Shown here one piece after another: positions 1 to 11,277 of a stretch of DNA of 64,000 nt (positions are counted from its first letter, which is position 1; every line of letters starts with the position of its first letter). The notes under the pieces were generated by a model that had not been told where the DNA came from, did not search any database, and saw only the letters and a program-made list of their open reading frames with translations. The stretch lies in NCBI GenBank assembly GCA_012861695.1, contig JAAOOA010000484.1, positions 95,001 through 159,000 on the forward strand. Direction: 5' to 3'. The translations under genes were made by a program, and so were the position numbers. Origin of the DNA: Trematomus loennbergii. Lineage: Eukaryota; Chordata; Actinopteri; Perciformes; Nototheniidae.

Positions 1-264
1 TCACCATAGTCCAGTACAGGTAAAAAGGTCACAGACTAGCCTTTTTCTGGCCTCAAGTGAGAAACAGGACTTGTTCCTGTAAAAGAAACCTAGCCTAACC
101 CTCAGTTTTTTAAGCAGGTTATTGACATGAAGTTTAAAAGTGAGACAATCATCAAGCCAGATACCAAGGTATTTGTAACAGGTAACCACTTCAAGTTTTA
201 TTCCTTGCGTAGTTACAATATCTAAAACAGGCTCTGGTGTCTTTTTAGCTTTTGAAAAGAGCAT
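1..264 (-). pseudogene. LINE reverse transcriptase 3' fragment
   Basis: Minus-strand reading gives KYLGIWLDDCLTFKLHVNNL, then a LLKKLRVRLGFFYRNKSCFS-type segment, the region after the catalytic palm in fish non-LTR retrotransposon polymerases. It runs off the window start, so its other border is unknown. Family not assigned with confidence. Confidence 0.6.
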
Positions 265-412
265 TACCTTGGTTTTATCAACATTTAAAAGAAGCTTAAG
301 CGCTGAGAGCTGAGTCTGAATAATGAGAAGCTTAATTTGTTTTTTTCTATCAATGTGTAACAGTTATCAAAATACTCATTAAAAGAAGGACAAGGAAAGA
401 ATAAAAAAAGGC

Positions 413-965
413 CTATAAACAACACATTATGTAATGACTCAAGAACATTTTTATGTAATTATGTAATAAAACCCACATTTTGTAATAATCTGCTGCATTC
501 TGTAACAGCCTGAACGCAATATAAAATAAATTCCCTGCATTTTGTAATAAATTATTACATTTTGCAATGGTTATTACAAAATGCGTGAGTTGCCCTTTTA
601 AAAAACTGTAATATTCATTATGTAACCATAACCAAACTGTAAATATATCCCAAAATTGATGTTGATATACATGTTGGCTAATGAATATGGTAACACTTGA
701 TCTAGTTTTGGCCAATGAAAGATATTCTACTGAAGTATTTTTAAATTATGAGTAAGGATGATTCATGGTTGAATAAATAAATAAACAGTTGTAATGTTAT
801 TGTTTGCAACTCATTTTGTAATAACCACAGCAATATGTAATAATATATTTCAAAATGTGGCGACATGTATTACATATTTGCATTGAACTTGTTTACTACA
901 TAATGGGCAAATTATTACAAAAGGAGGTGTTATTACATAATGAAGGGAAAATGTATTACATTTTG
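413..965. repeat. AT-rich region with repeated TTACATTTTGTAAT-type motifs
   Basis: Words such as CATTTTGTAATAA, ATTACATAATG and ATGTAATAA recur on both strands at irregular spacing through about 550 bases. This looks like a degenerate interspersed element or a decayed palindromic repeat. No gene is visible. Confidence 0.45.
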
Positions 966-1002
966 TATAGGTATAGTTAATAAATGATGCATTGTTATTT
1001 CA

Positions 1003-1165
1003 TACAGGGCCAAAAAGAGCAGTCTGTTATCCTATTTAACAATCTTGTTTTTTGTTTCACCTGGTGACAACTTTAAACATGAGCTGATCACTCATTAAAA
1101 CAAGGTCCGGAACAGGGCCAAAAAAACAGTCTTGTACCCTATTTGATCGTCAATCTTGTTTTTTT
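1003..1165. repeat. Short direct duplication, about 110 bp apart
   Basis: The block from ACAGGGCCAAAAA through AATCTTGTTTTTT occurs at about 1003-1053 and again at about 1113-1166 with small changes. Function unknown. Confidence 0.6.
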
Positions 1166-1507
1166 CGTGCCTTTACTCACAAATTCTTGTGTTAATGGAT
1201 GTTCTTATATCTGATGTCTTGGTCCCTGGATGGTGGTTTACTACAGCATCTGTGGAACAGAACAATTACAAATAATTAGAAGTTCACAAAAGACAGCAGG
1301 AATTATAACAATATCCATAATATCTATATTAAAGCATGGGCTGGCTTGGTGAATAATGTGGGAATACAAATAGTGGAAGAATAGGCTTTGTACATTTTCG
1401 TCTGAGTGTGGCGCTACTGGTTGGTATATTTTATGGAATTTGGACCAAGCATCTGCATCTGTAACAGTTCTGTTTAAAACTTTTTTAAATGTAATTGCAT
1501 TCATCTT

Positions 1508-1893
1508 TAAAGGTGGGGTAGGTAAGTTTGAGAAACCGGCTCGAGATACACTTTTGTTATATTCCATGGAATGCTCTTAACATCCCGATAGCAATGAATA
1601 TCTGAAGTGCTTTGACAAAAAATCCATAAAAAAATATCATCTGTGGAAGCCGTGTACTGTAAAAAGCACGACCAATCATTTTAGCCGGCCCGGCTGAAAT
1701 GACTGGATGGCCTACCTGCCTGTCAGCCTTCCATCTGTGCACAAACTTATCTCGTGCCCTCATTGGTCATGTGCGCGTTCGTGTGTGTTGGAGGAGGGGC
1801 TCTGTAAGGAAGTGGCAGATTTTTTCCGGCTGTGTATTTTCAAATTCTAGCGCACTCGAGCTGGTTTCTCCAAAATTACCTACCCCACCTTTA
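1508..1893. mobile_element. Non-autonomous DNA transposon, copy 1 (AGGTGGGGTAGGT ends)
   Basis: The two ends are inverted repeats: AAAGGTGGGGTAGGTAA with GAGAAACC at the left, and the reverse complement at 1861-1893. The interior is non-coding. A second copy lies inverted at 44704-45074, sharing the central CATTCCATGGAAT and GTGCACAAACTTATCTCGTG segments. Confidence 0.8.
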
Positions 1894-2169
1894 AAAGACT
1901 ACTTTTATTGAATGAGAGTTTTACCTAGCACAATGAGCCTGGGGTGGTGGGAAGGGAGAACTGGGCCTCGGCATCGGCAGGAGTGGTAGTCGCCTATGAG
2001 TATTAGAATTTAGATGAACAAAGGCATAGAAAAACCCTGAAATATGTACTGACACAAAGCTACAACCCTCGATTTTGTAAGTAGTAGTAGTAAATACATA
2101 CGTATATACAATATACAACAATACGCATAGTGCAATTAGCAGTACCAGTAATAAAATAACTGAATAAAT

Positions 2170-2300
2170 AGTAGTAGAACCTTTATTTAGCCAGGAAAAT
2201 CAATTAAGAACAAATTCTTATTACAATGATGACCTGACAGGAGGCAAAAGGCGTCCTGAGGGGATGGGGTTTGGGAGGAAAAAAATAAAAAGACAGACTC
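2170..2300. repeat. Possible interspersed repeat tail
   Basis: The segment beginning AACCTTTATTTAGCCAGG resembles the reverse complement of common fish retroposon 3' ends. The borders are not clear. Confidence 0.3.
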
Positions 2301-3660
2301 CGGGCACTACAGAACCCAGGAGACAACACAATGACACAGAGCAGAGATGACAGGCATAGCAGTTAAACATATAAAATCTCTAAAACAATATTGCTGTGGT
2401 TCAATCTGTCATTAAAATAATATAGAACATTCATCCATTCAATCCTTCATGGCAAGGATAACTAAGCTGAATAGTGAATAAAGTGATATGTGAAAAGTAA
2501 AATGACAGTGAAATTAAATGACAGTGCGTTCCTCACCACTGCGATCTGGCTCCTCTGTCCTCGTCTTTTGGGTCTGATTCCTCACTACTGATGTCTGCCT
2601 CTGCATGGGCCCTCTCTCCTTATTTATTCTGTCTCAGTCACCACTGCTATCTGGCTCCTCTGTCCTCTTGACTTGTGGTTCTGCAGGCTTAGTTCGACCT
2701 ATGAATTTCAACAATGCTCCTGTAAAATATATAGATATATAGTATTATGGGTCAACATTAAAATAACATACACTGGAGAGCAAAATGTGAAATGCCATTG
2801 ACTGTAGGCTACATATTATCCACACAATTGTCAGCAGGGGCAATAACAACTAAAATGTGAACTAACTTGAATGCATTAGTCCACAACACATAGCCTAACT
2901 AATGTTAGCCTACATAGTTACTAACATCAGAACACATAGACTAACTGTGGTTACATTACTTAACTAGCTCATCATCTTCACCAGTCAGAAAATGTCCGTT
3001 AGCCGCGGGGCTAGTTTTCGCTATGTTAAACTCCATTGACTTATGCTAAAATGTTAGCGATCTAAAGGTCCGCTATTTTGGCTGTTTTGGGTCGACTTCA
3101 GTTGACTGTAACATCGAAAATCTTCGAAATTGAATGTTCACAAAGCTGCGGACCGGTTATACACTCATACACGAGGGAACTAACATAGCTAATTTAACTA
3201 ACGTTAGCTAATGTAGCTGTTGTAGTGCCGAGAGACGGGACATACGGATTAAGCAACTAGACTACTTGTAGTGTACATGCAGAATTATTTCAATTTAAAA
3301 TAGTTTTAAATGCTCACACACATACCTGACTCTCGTGCTGTATTTTCCTCTCGTTTCTTTTTAATTTTCCGTTTCGAAGCACCTGATGAATGCTTTCTCT
3401 TTGACACTCAGCGACAGAATCAACAGACAGAGGCAGCAACGCAGATTTGAATCTGCCAATCAGATCAATCTATTGCTGGAGAGGGGGGGGGCCTCCCCGA
3501 AATCTGTGAGATTGATTGGTGATGATCACTGGCACGTAAGTGTCCAATGAGAACGTTAACACGTTTTAGAGAGTTATGTTTAGCGAAGACGGAGGTCAGC
3601 CACTGTCAGCCGGAAGTGGCGCATTCGAATACTGTTTGGGCTGTCTGCCGTGGATGGGCT
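2301..3660. other. No gene seen
   Basis: Unique-looking AT-rich DNA. Scattered GTTAGC/GCTAAC words occur around 2880-3220. No coding region, RNA gene or clear element was recognised. Confidence 0.5.
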
Positions 3661-3678
3661 GCATTCCACTCCAAATAG

Positions 3679-3850
3679 ATATATATATATATATATATTA
3701 TATATATTATATATATATATATATATATGCGTGCATATATGCATATATTATATATATATATATATATGCGTGCATATATGCTATATATATATATATATAT
3801 ATATATGCGTGCATATATGCATATATATGCGTGCATATATGTGTGTGTCT
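3679..3850. repeat. (TA)n microsatellite with TGCGTGCA interruptions
   Basis: Long TATATA runs are punctuated four times by ATATGCGTGCATATATGC, a self-complementary word, giving a locally palindromic simple repeat. Confidence 0.9.
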
Positions 3851-4703
3851 GTATATATTATAAACTGTATATTATTTTCCATCATTCAATGGACAATTTG
3901 TACTTTTTTAATATATAGGCTACCATCAAACATATGTTCATATATAAAGTGGGTAACTATACAAAACGAAGTGAGATAACTGTTTATGAATATCTGTTCA
4001 ATTTTATGTAAACTTGTGTAACTCATGAAAGATAAATGAGTGTTTCAATAAAACTATTACATATAAATGTATAGTGCAGTTTTTGTTTTCATTGCAATAT
4101 TTTTTATATGTATCAATATATAGCCATACATGGTCCATGCATATATTGCAATATATTTAAAAATATAAGGACTACTTTCCCATATATGGAAATGTATGAT
4201 CCAGTATATTGTATTATATTTACCAATATATTACAATATATTTTTGTTTCATAAGAGAAACGTATGATATGAGAGTGAGGTCTATGTCTTTAGCACTGAC
4301 TGTCATTATATCTGTTTTTATTCACCCACATGCCTTTGCTGATAAATACTCTGTTTCTAAACTGAGTTGTTCTCAGGACTGCAAAGATTCACTTCAGAGT
4401 GACTGAGCCAGTCAGTAGCCGCGTTCACACCGGAGTACTTTCACCGTACTTTTGCGTTTTAGTTCCGTGAGTACCCCTTATGTCGCGTTCACACCAAAAA
4501 TCGTACTTAATCTCGGGTACTTTTACCCCCATTTTTAGAGCCAGCTGAGAGAGCGTACTTTCCTGTGCGTGAAAAGTGCCCCAGTGCTGATTGGCTGGGC
4601 GAATTGCAAACCACGCCCGTACAACTGTGAAAATGTTGTGTGGAGACGCCATTGTTTTTCCTCGCTACAAAACGGAGCGTTGGGTTTATTTTTGAAAGCA
4701 GTT

Positions 4704-4919
4704 ATGGCAAGCATCAAGAATGATGAGGAGGTGTCGGCGCTTCTGGAGATCTACGCCGAGAACGCGACCCAGGGAATGCTACTGAAGTCAGTTCAGTAAC
4801 TTTCACTCAACCTGGGAATCGTGCACAGCCCCACGGCACACACCGGCTAAAAATAAAGAAACTCAGGCAGGACTACAAACGGCGGATTCAGTGGCCAACG
4901 ATGACTACCACGACGAAGG
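4704..4919 (+). pseudogene. Myb/SANT-like DNA-binding gene, exon 1 (broken)
   Basis: Reading starts MASIKNDEEVSALLEIYAEN, then passes through a stop and shifts to LGIVHSP and KIKKLRQDYKRR. This is the trihelix Myb-like domain found in the accessory protein of Harbinger elements and related domesticated genes. Internal stop and frameshifts show it is dead. A plausible donor GTAAAA follows at 4920. Confidence 0.6.
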
Positions 4920-5531
4920 TAAAATCAGCTACATGCACTGGGGTTTTAATCTACACAATAATGGTCTCAGATGTACTTTTATTTGCTCAGTAGATCAAGC
5001 TAGCCATGCTAGGCTGAATAGGCTAACACCGGCCTCGAGCTAGCTACATCTAGCTAGCTAGATATTCTCGGCCGCTATGAAAACGTTTTGACTTGTGAAT
5101 AACTGTGCAGTGTTTCTGTAATTTGCTTCGGAGGTACACACACTGTAACTTTGTCTTGAAAGAACGTTACGCATCGAACTGATGTTCACAATCATGTTTG
5201 TTTCCTTCTTGGTACAATTATGAAACAGCGTGAAAACTAGAGCTAGAGGTCACATGACTTCCGGTAAGAAAAACTTTAACAACATTAAAAAAGTTCAAGC
5301 ATACATGAAGCACTCTTCAAAAAGGAACAATCCTCCGTGTTTGAACCTCTTAAATCGCTGCATAGCCGATTTATTTGGACTGGATTATCCCAGAGAGGCC
5401 AAACATTATTTATAACACAGTTTCAGATTTGTGAAACCTTAATTCTATTTGTGAAAATACATTCCTAGTATGTTGTAAAACTACATGGCGACTAAACAGA
5501 TCTTGCATCTTGCTTATTTTCCCCTCTTAGG

Positions 5532-5821
5532 AAAGCGGACACGGGATGCGAATTTCTTTGACACCGCCCAGGCGTTGGAGGACCGGCGTGCCGTGGTGAA
5601 TGAGTCGCTGCGTGGAGATCAGATGGTGCTGTTCACCAAGGCCCAGGAAACGGAGGACAAGATGCTCACCTCGATGGAGCGCCAGGCAGAAGTGTTCAAG
5701 CAGCAGATGGAGCGCCAGCAGCACCAGGATGAAGTGTGGGCACTGCGCCATGAGGAAGCGTCGGCGCAGCGCCAGGAGCGGCAGGATGAGCGACAAACTG
5801 CATTTAATAACTGTTTATTTG
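5532..5821 (+). pseudogene. Myb/SANT-like gene, exon 2 (coiled-coil part)
   Basis: After acceptor CTCTTAG the frame reads GKRTRDANFFDTAQALEDRR, then AVVNESLRGDQMVLFTKAQE and a Gln/Glu/Arg-rich stretch (MERQAEVFKQQMERQQ) predicted to be helical. It continues the protein of 4704-4919. Together they resemble the transposon-borne Myb-like accessory protein. The downstream frame runs on into non-conserved sequence. Confidence 0.55.
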
Positions 5822-6447
5822 GTATAGTTTTTGTAAATACTGACACACGACACACAACTTTGCACTACGGTGTGTATGCTGCTGAGAATATTACACTTAC
5901 ACTTACACTTAATGTGCCTATTAAGTATTATTCATCATTATTACCGAGGCAAATAAAGCACATGCCTGGAAGCAGAGTTGAAAATGGGGTCAGGTTTAGG
6001 TCAGTCGTGTTTTGTTCTAACATTGCCTCTGGATAAAATCATCAAGGGTTTGTTGGGAGTACTGGGAGCTGAAATGGCCCATCTCATCACACACATTCAG
6101 ACATCAAATGTCTAAATGCAGCAAATTCTCAGTAAAATGTGAATAAACACACTTAACAGGCCTAGTGCACAGGGCTGGTTTGTAGTGTTAGCACTTATGA
6201 GCATGCAGACAAAGTGGATGCTTAGAGCACCTCTTTGAAAAGTAACATTTGGGGAAACACTTATTTTTAAATTGTGGAAAAGAAAACACAATGTGTTCAT
6301 GAGATTGATGGCCAGTTTTTGAGTGCTCAAAAATGTCAGCTGTTAAATCCACTGCATAAATGCAACATTACAAAATATTAACTGCAAGTATCTTTTAAAG
6401 ATCTTTATGTGCCTAGATAGTTGCATTGTGCCTGACACGGGACACCA

Positions 6448-7110
6448 GTGGGACAGTTTATTTTATATTGTTATTACTGTTATGACTTTATTTTATATAT
6501 AATGTTTACTGACATGTACAACTGACACTTTATTTACATTTAAAATTGTTCTATTTAATGTTATGTCTTGAGAGTGCAATAAAGAAAACCGACATGGCGA
6601 TTAAGCTTATTTCTCCTGACACTTTATCTTTTGTGACCTGTGTAGCATCCTATACATCACATGTAAGTGATTATTCTGATACCATCATGTTTCATCGGTT
6701 ATAAACTGGCAAAGCTTTATTTGTCATTTATTTATCATCATATAATTTAAAATATTATTTGACCTAAACTTTTAATTCCCCCCCCATTTCACACAACACA
6801 ACATGGAGTCCACTATGGGCCAAAACTAACATGTATGTTTGCATAGTGTTTATGGCAGACGGATGCAGTGGGTCTCAGGAAGATATATATATCATTAAGG
6901 TGGGTTTGCTGCTGAGACTCCCTACAGCTGGGACAGTTTATTATATTGTTATTACTGTTATTATATAGTACAACTGACACTTTATTTTATATTGACAATG
7001 TTTACTGACATGTACCACTGACACTTTAGTTACATTTAAAATATTTCTATTTAATGTTATGTCTTGAGAGTGCAATAAAGAAAACCGACATGGCGATTAA
7101 ACAGATCCTG
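6448..7110 (+). repeat. Direct duplication of a 3' UTR-like segment
   Basis: About 155 bases containing GAGTGCAATAAAGAAAACC and ACATGGCGATTAA occur at 6448-6606 and again at 6930-7102. Each contains a polyadenylation-like AATAAA. A shorter match (ACATGGCGACTAAACAGATC) lies at 5484. Confidence 0.75.
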
Positions 7111-7672
7111 TATCAGCCATCCTACGGTGAAACATGGCAATCATGTGTGCTTTCCGTCGGCCAATCCTTTTCCTAAAGCTTTTGAACTGCCTTTGATGCT
7201 GAAGAAACTTTGCGATTATAGCATTCGACGTGTGGCGGCTCCGGATTTTTGTCGGACGCCTAATAGGCTCAGGCTCTGGCCGCATTAACGAAGTTACAAA
7301 GCTGTATAACATGAGCACAAACAGCACAACTTCAGTCGACTCCATCTCCATCATGTCTGAGGTCGGAAGGAAACAACAGGCAGTATACGCGGGAAGTTTT
7401 TCTTCTTCTACTCTTGTTTTGCAGCGGATTGCAAACAACTTTAAGGTGCTTACCGCAACCTACTGTACTCGCCGTGAAGTGGTTTGTGGCCTGCCAATAA
7501 AGCCAACGCAGAAGAAGAAGAAGTGACATCAGCGGCTCATTTGCGTAATCTTCCCTCAGGGAAAAGTACTCCGGTGTGAACGCGATCTGTACTAAGTGCC
7601 CTGGGGTTAAAAGCGCAGGGCTCTTAGTGCCGGAACTAAGTACAGGAAAGTACTTGGTGTGAACGCGGCTAG

Positions 7673-7744
7673 TGTGAGAGGGGGTGTAGTTCTGCTAGCT
7701 GTCCACTAGATGCTGCTAACTGGCCCCCTAATGAAACACAGATC
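7673..7744. repeat. Left copy of long direct repeat flanking a LINE
   Basis: The sequence from TGTGAGAGGGGGTG to AACACAGATC is repeated at 11206-11277 with about two differences. It also continues leftward across the Harbinger-like element (GTCAG at 4411-4415). It brackets the LINE at 7745-11200 and is best read as an unusually long target-site duplication. Confidence 0.75.
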
Positions 7745-8251
7745 AAGGTTCAAGGTTCTTTATTTTTGTCATACGCCATAGCTACAGTGTAGTTATGCCG
7801 ATGAAAATCTTAGGTCACAGGCTTCTCCAACAGTGCAACACAATAACACAGATAAACAGAAAAATATAGTGCAAGTAAATAGTAAATACAAAAAGAAAAT
7901 TAGTTTAAAAAAGTGAAATAGTGAAATAGTGCAATAAGTAGACCCTCCAGAAAAACGCGATTATGCGATCGCATAATTTACCGCATAATCAGCAAAATAG
8001 CGCATATTTTTAAAAGGCCGCATATTTCTTAAAAGGGCGCATAATCCCCGCATTTTTCCACACAAAATTGAGGAAAAAAAAAGTTAACGTGAAGTAGTGA
8101 TGTCATCAGCTCGCGCAGGTAAACAACACCGTAGAGTGAATGTGTGGAACTCACACGAGAGAGAAAAGCAACAAGATCAGCGCCATATAGTTATTATATA
8201 GCCTACTATTATACTATTATTATTATATACTATTATACGGCTCTGACCAAG

Positions 8252-8528
8252 ATGAACAAATCGAATCCATCCCATTTGCCTACGAACATTTCTGCTAAAG
8301 ACCGGGCAAAGCAGTACGCAGATGTCTTGCACGAAAGTGGGGGAAACTATTCTGCACCCGTGCAACTGTGTGTTGGAACATAAAAGAAAATCGACGGTGA
8401 CGACCCACTTCGGTTCATTAAAACATTCTAAAATGCTTTCTGCTGCTGCGGCCAAGAAAGTCAAACAACTCACGTTCACCGAGGCATCAACCTCCAAAAC
8501 CGTTTCGAGGGCCACAAGAACGAGGTGA
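8252..8528 (+). pseudogene. CGGBP1-like BED zinc-finger fragment
   Basis: The frame starts MNKSNPSHLPTNISAKDRAK, then QYADVLHESGG, and continues after indels as EHKRKSTVTTHFGSLKHSKM. The spacing of the Cys and His residues resembles CGG triplet repeat-binding protein 1, a domesticated hAT DNA-binding domain. Indels around 8340-8380 break the frame. Confidence 0.6.
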
Positions 8529-8590
8529 GTAGCCTACAAGATTGAAGCTGGTCAGATAACGAACGGGTAAATGAAAACAGAATGAGGCGG

Positions 8591-8594
<4 letters not shown>

Positions 8595-8642
<48 letters not shown>

Positions 8643-8693
8643 TGGTGTGGTGTGTGTGTGTGTGTGGTGTGTGTGTGTGTGTGTGTGTGGTGT

Positions 8694-8736
<43 letters not shown>

Positions 8737-8756
8737 TGTGTTGTGTGTGTGTGTAT
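8595..8756. repeat. (GT)n microsatellite
   Basis: About 160 bases of GT dinucleotides interrupted by GTGGTG steps, inside the hAT-like element. Confidence 0.95.
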
Positions 8757-9083
8757 CATAGGAACTCTTTAAAAGGGCTTCCTTTCATTCAGTAGTAGCC
8801 TAGTAACAGGGTGTGGGAGAAGAATCACCTTTTTTCCGCCTCCCGCATATTTCGCAACTTTTCGCATATTTCCGCATATTTCGCAACTTCTCCGCATATT
8901 TCGCATAAAAACCCCGCATGTTTAATCGCATAATCAAGGATTTTAGCCCGCATAATCAAGGATTTTAGCCCGCATAATCAAGGATTTTAGCCCGCGTTTT
9001 TCTGGAGGGTCTAAATAAGAGTCTATATGCAAGTTATGGACGAAGAAGAGCCGCTGTCGAGCTGTTTTGGTGATGGTGGTAAT

Positions 9084-9611
9084 GTGAAGAGTCCATGTCA
9101 GGTCCTCAGTGAAGGGTCCATGTCAGGTCCTCAGTGAAGAGTCCATGTCAGGTCCTCAGTGATGAATCATGTCAGGTCCTCAGTGAAGAGTCCATGTCAG
9201 GTCCTCACTGAAGAGTCCATGTCAGATCCTCAGTGAAGAATCCATGTCAGGTCCTCAGTGATGAGTCCATGTCAGGTCCTCAGTGAAGAGTCCATGTCAG
9301 GTCCTCAGTGAAGAGTCCATGTCAGGTCCTCAGTGAAGAGTCCATGTCAGGTCCTCAGTGAAGAGTCCATGTCAGGTCCTCAGTGAAGAGTCCATGTCAG
9401 GTCCTCAGTGAAGAATCCATGTCAGGTCCTCACTGAAGAGTCCATGTCAGGTCCTCAGTGAAGAGTCCATGTCAGGTCCTCAGTGAAGAGTCCATGTCAG
9501 GTCCTCAGTGAAGAGTCCATGTCAGGTCCTCAGTGAAGAGTCCATGTCAGGTCCTCAGTGAAGAGTCCATGTCAGGTCCTCAGTGATGAGTCCATGTCAG
9601 GTCCTCAGTGA
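9084..9611. repeat. 25-bp minisatellite, about 21 copies
   Basis: The unit is GAAGAGTCCATGTCAGG plus TCCTCAGT. The last unit runs into LINE polymerase sequence, where a single copy codes (minus strand) for TEDLTWT. The array therefore arose by local expansion inside the LINE. Confidence 0.95.
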
Positions 9612-11020
9612 TGTGGACACAGAGGAACCTGAAGCTGCCGACTCTCTCCACCGTAGTCCCATTGATGGCGATGGGGGCGTGTCCCTCTCTCTGCTGCTTC
9701 CTGTAATCCACAATCAGCTCCTTGGTTTTGCTGACGTTGAGATGGAGGTTGTTATCCTGGCACCAAGATGTCAGGTTTTCGACATCCTCTCTGTACGCCG
9801 TCTCGTCGCCGTCGGTGATCTGGCCGATGACGGTCGTGTCGTCAGCAAACTTCACGATGGTGTTGGAGCTGTGTGTGGCCACGCAGTCGTGAGTGAACAG
9901 GGAGTAGAGCAGAGGGCTGAGCACGCAGCCTTGAGGGGCTCCGGTGTTGAGGATCAGGGTGGAGGATGTGATGTTTCCCACCCGCACTGCCTGGGGTCTG
10001 TCCGTCAGGAAGTTCAGGATCAGTCACAGAGGGCGCTGTTGAGCCTGAGGTCTCTGAGCTTGATGACCAGCTTGGAGGGCACAATGGTGTTGAAGGCTGA
10101 ACTGTAATCAATGAACAGCATTCTCACATATTGTGTTCCTGTTCTTCGGTCCAGGTGTGAGAGGGCAGTGTGGATGGTGAGGGCTATGGCGTCATCTGTG
10201 GACCTGTTTTGCTCTGTAGGCAAACTGCAGGGGGTCCCAGAGAGTCAGGGAGGGAGGAGGTGATGAATGATTTGACTAACCGCTCAAAGCACTTCATTAT
10301 GATGGAGGTGAGTGCTACTGGGCGGTAGTCATTGAGGCTGGTGATTTTTGTCTTTTGGGGACAAGAACGATGGTGGAGTGTTTGAAGCATGTGGGGACTA
10401 CAGACTGCAGCAGGGACCTGTTGAAGATGTCTGTGAACACCTCTGCCAGCTGAACTGCACACACCTGAGAACACGGCCAGGGATGCCATCAGGTCCAGGA
10501 GCCTTGTGTGGGTTAACCCTTTTAAAGGATTACACACATCTGCCCTGTTTAAAACAAAAGGGCAGTGCAGCTCCTGGTCCCTCTGTACCTCCACAGCCTG
10601 GCTGCTCTCAAAGCGTGCAAAAAAAACTGTTCAGCTCATCTGGAGAGATGCGCACGCAGACACTCCCGCAGCACCCCCCGCTGCTCCTTTTGTAGTCTGT
10701 CATTGTTCTTAGTCCCGCCCACATGTTCCGGGTGTTACAGCCTTTGAAGTCAGATTCCACCTTCTCTTTGTACTGTCTCTTTGCATTTTTAATTGCTCTC
10801 CGGAGATCATACCTAGACTTCCTGTACTCCTCCAAATCTCCAGCTCTGTGCGCAATAGTGCGCGCTTTCAGCTTGCCGCGCACATCGCAGTTTATCCAGG
10901 GCTTTTGATTTGGGAATGTTCGTACAGAAACCTTCGGTACCACGTCATCGATGCATTTCCCAATGTAGCAGATGACCGTGTCCGTGTGTGTGTTGATGTT
11001 GTTGTCCTCAAACACACTCC
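9612..11020 (-). pseudogene. LINE reverse transcriptase (broken)
   Basis: In coding order, pieces read NQKPWINCDVRGKLKARTIA, then ALTSIIMKCFERLVKSFI, then [17 protein letters not shown], then [32 protein letters not shown] and [19 protein letters not shown] is the catalytic palm motif. The pieces lie in different frames, so the polymerase is not functional. Confidence 0.85.
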
Positions 11021-11200
11021 AATCCGTAGATGCAAAGCAGTGCTGCAGAGCAGAGTCCGACTCCTCACTCCATCGCTGTAGTGTCCTTGTTTCCGGTCTA
11101 TCCCTTTTAAGTTTCTGCTTGTAAGCAGGCAGCAGCAGCAGTGAGATGTGGTCTGATTTGCCGAAGGGAGGGCGAGGGAGAGCCTATATCAGGGTGAATG

Positions 11201-11277
11201 GTCAGTGTGAGAGGGGGTGTAGTTCTGCTAGCTGTCCACTAGATGCTGCTAACTGACCCTCTAATGAAACACAGATC
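11201..11277. repeat. Right copy of long direct repeat flanking a LINE
   Basis: This is the uninterrupted partner of 4411-4415 plus 7673-7744. It shows the pre-insertion sequence GTCAGTGTGAGAGG that the Harbinger-like element split. Confidence 0.75.

Larger units (their letters stand above)
4416..7672. mobile_element. Harbinger-like DNA transposon (degraded)
   Basis: The ends are inverted: TAGCCGCGTTCACACC at 4416 and GGTGTGAACGCGGCTA at 7656-7671. A secondary set of GCGTTCACACC words lies just inside. The interior holds remnants of a two-exon Myb/SANT-like gene (4704-5800) and a duplicated AATAAA-bearing segment. No intact DDE transposase is visible. Assignment to PIF/Harbinger rests on the Myb-like accessory gene and end type, so it is an inference. 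Confidence 0.6.
7939..9013 (+). mobile_element. hAT-like transposon with CGGBP1-like remnant
   Basis: Terminal inverted repeats TAGACCCTCCAGAAAAACGCG and its complement bound the element, flanked by AATAAG at 7933-7938 and 9014-9019 as target duplication. Repeated GCATAATC/GCATATTT words lie inside both ends. The interior carries a zinc-finger gene fragment (8252-8528) and a (GT)n run (8595-8755). Confidence 0.75.
7745..11200 (-). mobile_element. LINE (Rex1/CR1-like), interrupted
   Basis: A minus-strand non-LTR retrotransposon. Its 3' tail is at the low-coordinate end (AAGGTTCTTTATTTTTGTCA at 7751) and its polymerase lies at 9600-11050. It is interrupted by a hAT-like element (7939-9013) and by a 25-bp minisatellite grown from its own sequence (9084-9611). 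Frameshifts make it inactive. It is flanked by the 11201-11277/7673-7744 direct repeats. Confidence 0.75.

Noticed and set aside
4209..4406. Small secreted protein with a signal-like start (MRVRSMSLALTVIISVF)
   Set aside because: Only 65 codons in AT-rich DNA, no homology recognised and no supporting splice structure. Hydrophobicity alone is not enough.
7097..7438. 113-codon minus-strand frame inside the Harbinger-like element
   Set aside because: No similarity to a transposase that I could recognise; left unassigned rather than called a gene.
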